Shown: positions 59,778 to 64,000 of the stretch, piece after piece
Position numbering within the stretch: the stretch's first letter is position 1
How the letters are laid out: each line of letters opens with the position of its first letter
NCBI GenBank assembly: GCA_902729315.2
Contig: LR746279.1
Coordinates: 3,628,001 to 3,692,000 of the forward strand
Direction: 5' to 3'
DNA: 64,000 nt
Source: Spirodela intermedia
Lineage: Eukaryota > Streptophyta > Magnoliopsida > Alismatales > Araceae
Notes under the pieces: model-generated
Databases searched by the model: none
What the model saw: only the letters and a program-made list of their open reading frames with translations
Told to the model about the DNA's origin: nothing
Position numbers and translations under genes: made by a program

Positions 59778-61187
59778 TGCGAATTAGTTTTAAGACAGAG
59801 ATGAGCTCTGGTCCGGTCCTCTTTCTAGTCACTGCAATACACCGTATCGCTCTATGTAACCGGATTTTCCGCCGTCCGGGATCATCACAATCAGGGCAAA
59901 GTTCACGCTTCTTATTATTTTCTTCTCTTATAAAACTTAATCCTCAGTCCAATAGCTGGTCTGCCGGCATTATTCAAGAGTAGCCAAGCGCAAAATTCCA
60001 ACTGAAGTGAAATGCCTTCCCATTTATTCTCTCTGCGCAGTGGCGCTCCGGGAATGGGGTCGCGTTGGAGGAGGATCTATTCAAAGAGGGTGGAGAGCAC
60101 GCTAATTGACGTAAGATATCTTACACCCACATACTCTGGTCGTTTTGCAGCTTCTGGATCGAACACACTGCTGCCAATCTCACCGGGGTCTCTGTGTTTC
60201 TTCTCAGAAACAGTATCTGCTCATTCTAAACGAATCGGCTTTCCCGGGGAGTCCTCAAGGCTCGCAGGGCCCCGGAGAAGATGTGCAAAGTCCTCATGAG
60301 GTCAGACGAGGTTGCCCTCCTTTGGCTTCTGTGATCTCTATCTACTACATAGACGGGTAAAGGAGGATGGTGTTATAATTTCCAGGCTGCGAATTAGTTT
60401 TAAGACAGAGATAGACTCTGGTCCGGTCTTCGAGTCATTGCACCCGACCGTATTGCTCCATGCGATCGGATTGTCTGCCGTCGAGATTGCTCACAAACAT
60501 AGCCACCCTGGCTTCTTCATATTCTTCTCCTATTAAACTCCTTCCCCCAGCCGTTGACTCAGTTCAAAAACTGAGCCCGTTGACTCAGTTCAAAAACTAG
60601 GCCTCCGGCATTATTTAAGAGCGCCAAGTGCAAAACTCCAATGGAAGTGAAGTGCTCTCCGTTTCCTTCTCTCTGTGCAGAGATGTTCCAGGAATGGAAT
60701 CGCGTCGAGGAAGGATGTATTCAGGATGGAGGAGATCATGCTAATAGATGTGAGATCTCTCACACCCACCTACCATTCTCTCGGCCTAGAATTGCGAGAG
60801 AAGACTGCTGGTCATCTCGGAGGAGAGGGGGTTACAGATGAATCAGGTAGAGGGGAAATGGAAGATAAGGAACCGAGACCTCCCAGGTCTCGGGATCACC
60901 AATACGAGATGGCTAGTCTCCTGATTCGGGACAGCTGCCGGCTCCTTCCTATCCTGCCACGTCGCTCTCCGTCCCTGGGGCCCGGTTCTGCTACTTCTAT
61001 CCACGGAGAGCGGCTCGGTTGGCGCGCTTTCCACGTGGTTTCTCCGTGGACACTAGTGCCTCAACAGTCTCACTGGGATTTCTGTGTTTCTTGTCTAAAA
61101 CAGGATGTGCTCACTCTAATCGAACCGGCTCTCCTCGGGGCTCGTCAAGGCTCGCAGAGCGGTCGTTTTATGAAGAGTCCTCGCGAG
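59778..61187 (+). repeat. Tandem duplication covering intron 1 end, exon 2 and exon 3
   Basis: The phrase gctgcgaattagttttaaga occurs at 59778 and 60386, and each is followed by an exon 2-like and an exon 3-like segment. The second set has an extra stretch of about 220 bases inside its intron 2 (about 60840-61060). Confidence 0.75.
60873..60893. other. Perfect nine-base inverted repeat
   Basis: CCGAGACCT and AGGTCTCGG are separated by CCC. It can form a stable hairpin in DNA or RNA, within the extra segment of the duplicated intron 2. Confidence 0.7.
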
Positions 61188-61701
61188 GTAAAACGACGTT
61201 GTCCTCCTTTCTCTTATTCTTTTCTGCTACCTCTGAGCGGCCGCCGGATATGTCCGAGAGAGTGTGCAATATTCAATCATTTGCTTCCCTTCCACGCGCT
61301 TCAGTCTGAACTGACTCACCCTGTTTCTCTTGGCAGCAGCGCGCAAGCAGCTCGTTGAATCCCCCGCGATGGAGAAGTAACATGTTGGTGGATGCAAGTT
61401 TTTGATGATCTGAGCTGTTGTGTTCCTCCCAGCTCTGACCAGGAGCCGTGCAAGAAGCAGCCTCGCCTCCAAAATAAACTGACTTTGGTTCCCTTATTGA
61501 CTCTGTATTCCCGTCTGCTCTAGGAGGTCGTGATACTGGATGATAGATCGACGGCGCTTCATGGAGCGGCGGACTTGATCCGGCGGCGCAGCCATCTTCT
61601 GCCAGGCATGAGGCCATCGGAAGGAGAGCAGCAGACCATAGTGGTGAGCTCCGGGCTGAACGAGGAGATGGCCCTGTTGCTCTTGTGGACGAGAAAATAT
61701 C

Positions 61702-61730
61702 CTTCGAATAGGAAATATCATAATTCGAAG
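61702..61730. other. Inverted repeat at the point where RING homology ends
   Basis: CTTCGAA (61702-61708) and TTCGAAG (61724-61730) are exact inverted copies immediately after the last bases that match exon 5 of the intact gene. This marks the break that removed the RING exon. Confidence 0.6.
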
Positions 61731-61772
61731 AACCATTATGTTGAACTTATCCTGAACTTATTATTCAAGTAA

Positions 61773-62260
61773 TAAGCAATAATATTTAAAAAACTCGGAA
61801 AAGTGTGAAACTACTGTATATTCAATAAAATATTTTTTTATAAATAATGATGCACTAAACATTACTTTTCATCATTGATCATTTTAACAATTGTGAGCAT
61901 TTACAATAGCACTAAAAAAAGTAATATTTTTAAGCAAAAGTTCATCAAGGTTATAAATTTAAAATATGATAATTGAACAGATCTTGAAGTATCTTTTGGA
62001 CACAAAGTATCATTAAGATGTATTATATTTGAATTTAAACTTAGCCAACTTGGTATACATGTCTTAGACGTTTTCATGTGTATTTAATATAATGTATATC
62101 TAACATAGTCTGTTGCATTTCTTTATCTTGTGTACTTTCCATCACTGAAACATATGTTCATCTAGGTTGAAGTCGTGGTGACATGCAGGCATCTAAGAGC
62201 ACAAACAATGGGGAGCTTTTGAGGTATGCCCACTTCGGCCACTTTCCAAGGCCATAATAA
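61773..62260. other. AT-rich DNA after the exon 5 break
   Basis: This stretch has no match to the intact gene and no recognisable element. Confidence 0.45.
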
Positions 62261-63735
62261 ATACTGAATTATGAGGCTCAGTGTTTTAAGCAGAATATTT
62301 TAATGGGTGCAAAAAATTATGGATTTTCACTCGATAAAAAAGTATTGGGGGCTGACTAAAGGAGAACTCACTTCTTTCTTCTGGATTCACAGCTAAATCA
62401 AACTAAACCTATAAGATCACCTTCACTCTTGTAATTCAACTCTTGATGGCCTGCATACATTAGCTTCTATTAATCTTATGTATAAATATATTACGGTCTT
62501 AAATCAATGTAGGTGAAAATATGAACTCTAAATTCAAACTAGAATGAGTCACCATTTCTAAGCGTTCAGCTCTAATAATAGTAGAGGCTTCTTCCTGTAT
62601 TGTTTTCATTACAGAAGCTTGTGTAAAGGAGTGTTTGAAATTTTAAAGTAGCAAAGTTCGCCATTCGGATTTGCAATTGTTTGGTGCAACCTCCATGGAA
62701 GGAACGTGTGCAGTGATGCTCACTCTAGATTTAGGTGAAATATCGATCTTGTTTTTCTCCTAACTCTCTTCAATTTCCATAATAATGGAACACATTTTAA
62801 AACACTTCAAATCCTTTGCTTGCAATTTAAACTATAGAAAGGTCTGTCATAACTATAAAATCTATAAAAATTCAATGTTTCTCTTCTAGTGAGAGCTTTC
62901 TGATGAGTTCCTGCCTCAACTAGTGACAGCATTTCCACATAAAGTCATTAAGTTTAAGTGTATGCATAAAATATGACTTGTTCGTATATTTCCACCATTG
63001 AAGAAGCTGTGTGACGGAGTCTTTAAAATCTTAAAGTAACTAAGGTTATGAAACATTGAGGAGATGGGTGTAAAGAATAGCAATAGTTTAATGCAAGTTC
63101 CTAGTAAAAGAGATGTAAACATAACTCACTCTTCAGCTATGTAATTCTACAAAGCTGTACAATGAGTCTATGCCTTAACTAGTAACACCAATTTTAACAT
63201 AAAACTATATGGATAGAATGTTTGTGGTTTACCGTTGATTAAAATGATTAATATCTATAAGCATAGCTCATAACTTTTTTTGGCCTTGAGTAAATTTCAC
63301 TTGGAGTAAACCAATGTTTTCAAACGCTCAATAACCAATATTATCTATAAACATTCTTATCACTTATGAGGTTAATAACATGCAGTTTCATGGATGTGGA
63401 AATCATAAAACAACCCAAGGTCTCAAACAAAAAATGTTTAGATTAAATAAAAGAGATGCATCCTCTCTTCAAGATTCACAACCTAAGGGGTCAAAAGAAA
63501 CTAGCACCAGCTGATCTCACTTAAGATTTTAGAAAGGGCTTTAAGGTTTAATGCACTCTAATTGTTAAAAGTAGAACACGTCACAGTTCTTCACGCTCAT
63601 CTCCTTGCTTCTTATGAAGCTTTCAATCCTTTGTTTTCGTTGTTTGAATAAAATTTTTTTGGATATTTATGTTGGTATAAAATTAACGGAATGAAAATGG
63701 TGAATTTTATCCAAGAAGCATTGAGCAATTAGGCA
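62260..63735. repeat. Upstream intergenic unit of the rightmost RING copy
   Basis: This is homologous to 38090-40040 in its first part and to 25620-26440 in its second. The short minus-strand frame at 62916-63122 is not conserved. Confidence 0.65.
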
Positions 63736-63740
63736 ACCTT

Positions 63741-64000
63741 CAATAAATGGAAATTGTGTAGACGTCCACGGGGTGGGCGGCGGTGTCGCAGCCGAACGCC
63801 AGATTCGCGCCTTCTTTTAAATACCACGCGTTGCGGCGGAGTTTTGGCGGCAACACGTGCTACAAATGGTGGTTCGGCTGTTAGAAACCCTCCCTGCTTC
63901 CCGCAAGACTCTTTCTTGCATCTCTGTTACCTTATATATAACACTACTCTGCCCCACCGCCGCCATCGTCTTCCATTCCCTCTGTTTCTCTCTCTCTTTC
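63741..64000 (+). promoter_or_regulatory. Promoter and leader of a further RING-gene copy, cut by the window
   Basis: It closely matches 26449-26735: the conserved box at 63741-63787, the ggcaacacgtg element at about 63851-63861, the TATA box TTATATATAA at 63932-63941 and the start of a CT-rich leader. The coding exons must lie beyond 64000. All promoter landmarks are intact, so this copy could be functional. Confidence 0.75.

Larger units (their letters stand above)
59402..61772 (+). pseudogene. RING-less paralogue with duplicated exons 2-3
   Basis: Exon 1 (59402-59457, MQTSPSFRAHQ), exon 2 (60041-60110), exon 3 (60214-60300), exon 4 (61337-61393) and the start of exon 5 (61524 to about 61700) match the intact gene in length and phase. 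A second exon 2-3 set lies at 60681-60749 and 61104-61187. The duplicate exon 2 is one base short (frameshift), but the duplicate exon 3 is in phase. Exon 4 ends in GC (gat|gcaagt), so it would need a GC-AG intron. Exon 5 keeps GLNEEMALLLLWTRKY, then runs into foreign sequence and a stop at 61770-61772. All zinc ligands of the RING are gone. Joined without the duplicates it is 172 codons and stays open, so a truncated protein is possible. Confidence 0.65.

Noticed and set aside
1-64000. CRISPR arrays, rRNA genes, bacterial operons
   Set aside because: None are present; the repeats are plant segmental duplications, LTRs and simple repeats.

Overview
This is a plant (angiosperm) nuclear genome window: AT-rich intergenic DNA, spliced GC-richer genes with TATA boxes and CT-rich leaders, and plant-type Ty3/Gypsy and Ty1/Copia elements. 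The species cannot be named from the sequence. Two local gene arrays are interleaved with nested, mostly dead retrotransposons.

Region 1 (1-10150 and 31860-38060) is an array of diverged duplication units of about 4-5 kb. Three units carry a small gene with its own TATA box, a conserved signal peptide and a very variable proline-rich mature part (2776-2997, 7383-7622, 35096-35293). I do not recognise the family. One block of about 1.15 kb is almost identical between the first and third units, which suggests recent duplication or gene conversion.

Region 2 (10150-31860) is mainly repeat DNA around one gene. It holds a full-length but decayed Ty3/Gypsy element of Tat/Athila type on the minus strand (11706-21868). 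A much younger, CpG-rich solo LTR of the same family lies at 23833-25593 with a perfect TGTAC target duplication. The one convincingly intact gene follows: a six-exon, 209-residue RING-H2 protein of MBR/HIP type, CDS 26946-28787.

Region 3 (38060-64000) is an array of copies of that RING gene and its promoter. One copy has a stop at codon 2 and damaged RING ligands, and is split by a Copia element (43077-52553) that itself contains two nested Gypsy solo LTRs. Another copy (59402-61772) has duplicated exons and has lost the RING exon, but may still encode a RING-less protein. Promoter-only copies are scattered between them, and the promoter of a further copy runs off the right edge.

Overall the window records local duplication of a putative secreted-peptide gene and a ubiquitin-ligase gene, with only one ligase copy clearly functional. 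Most intergenic sequence is diverged copies of the same local units or transposon remains.
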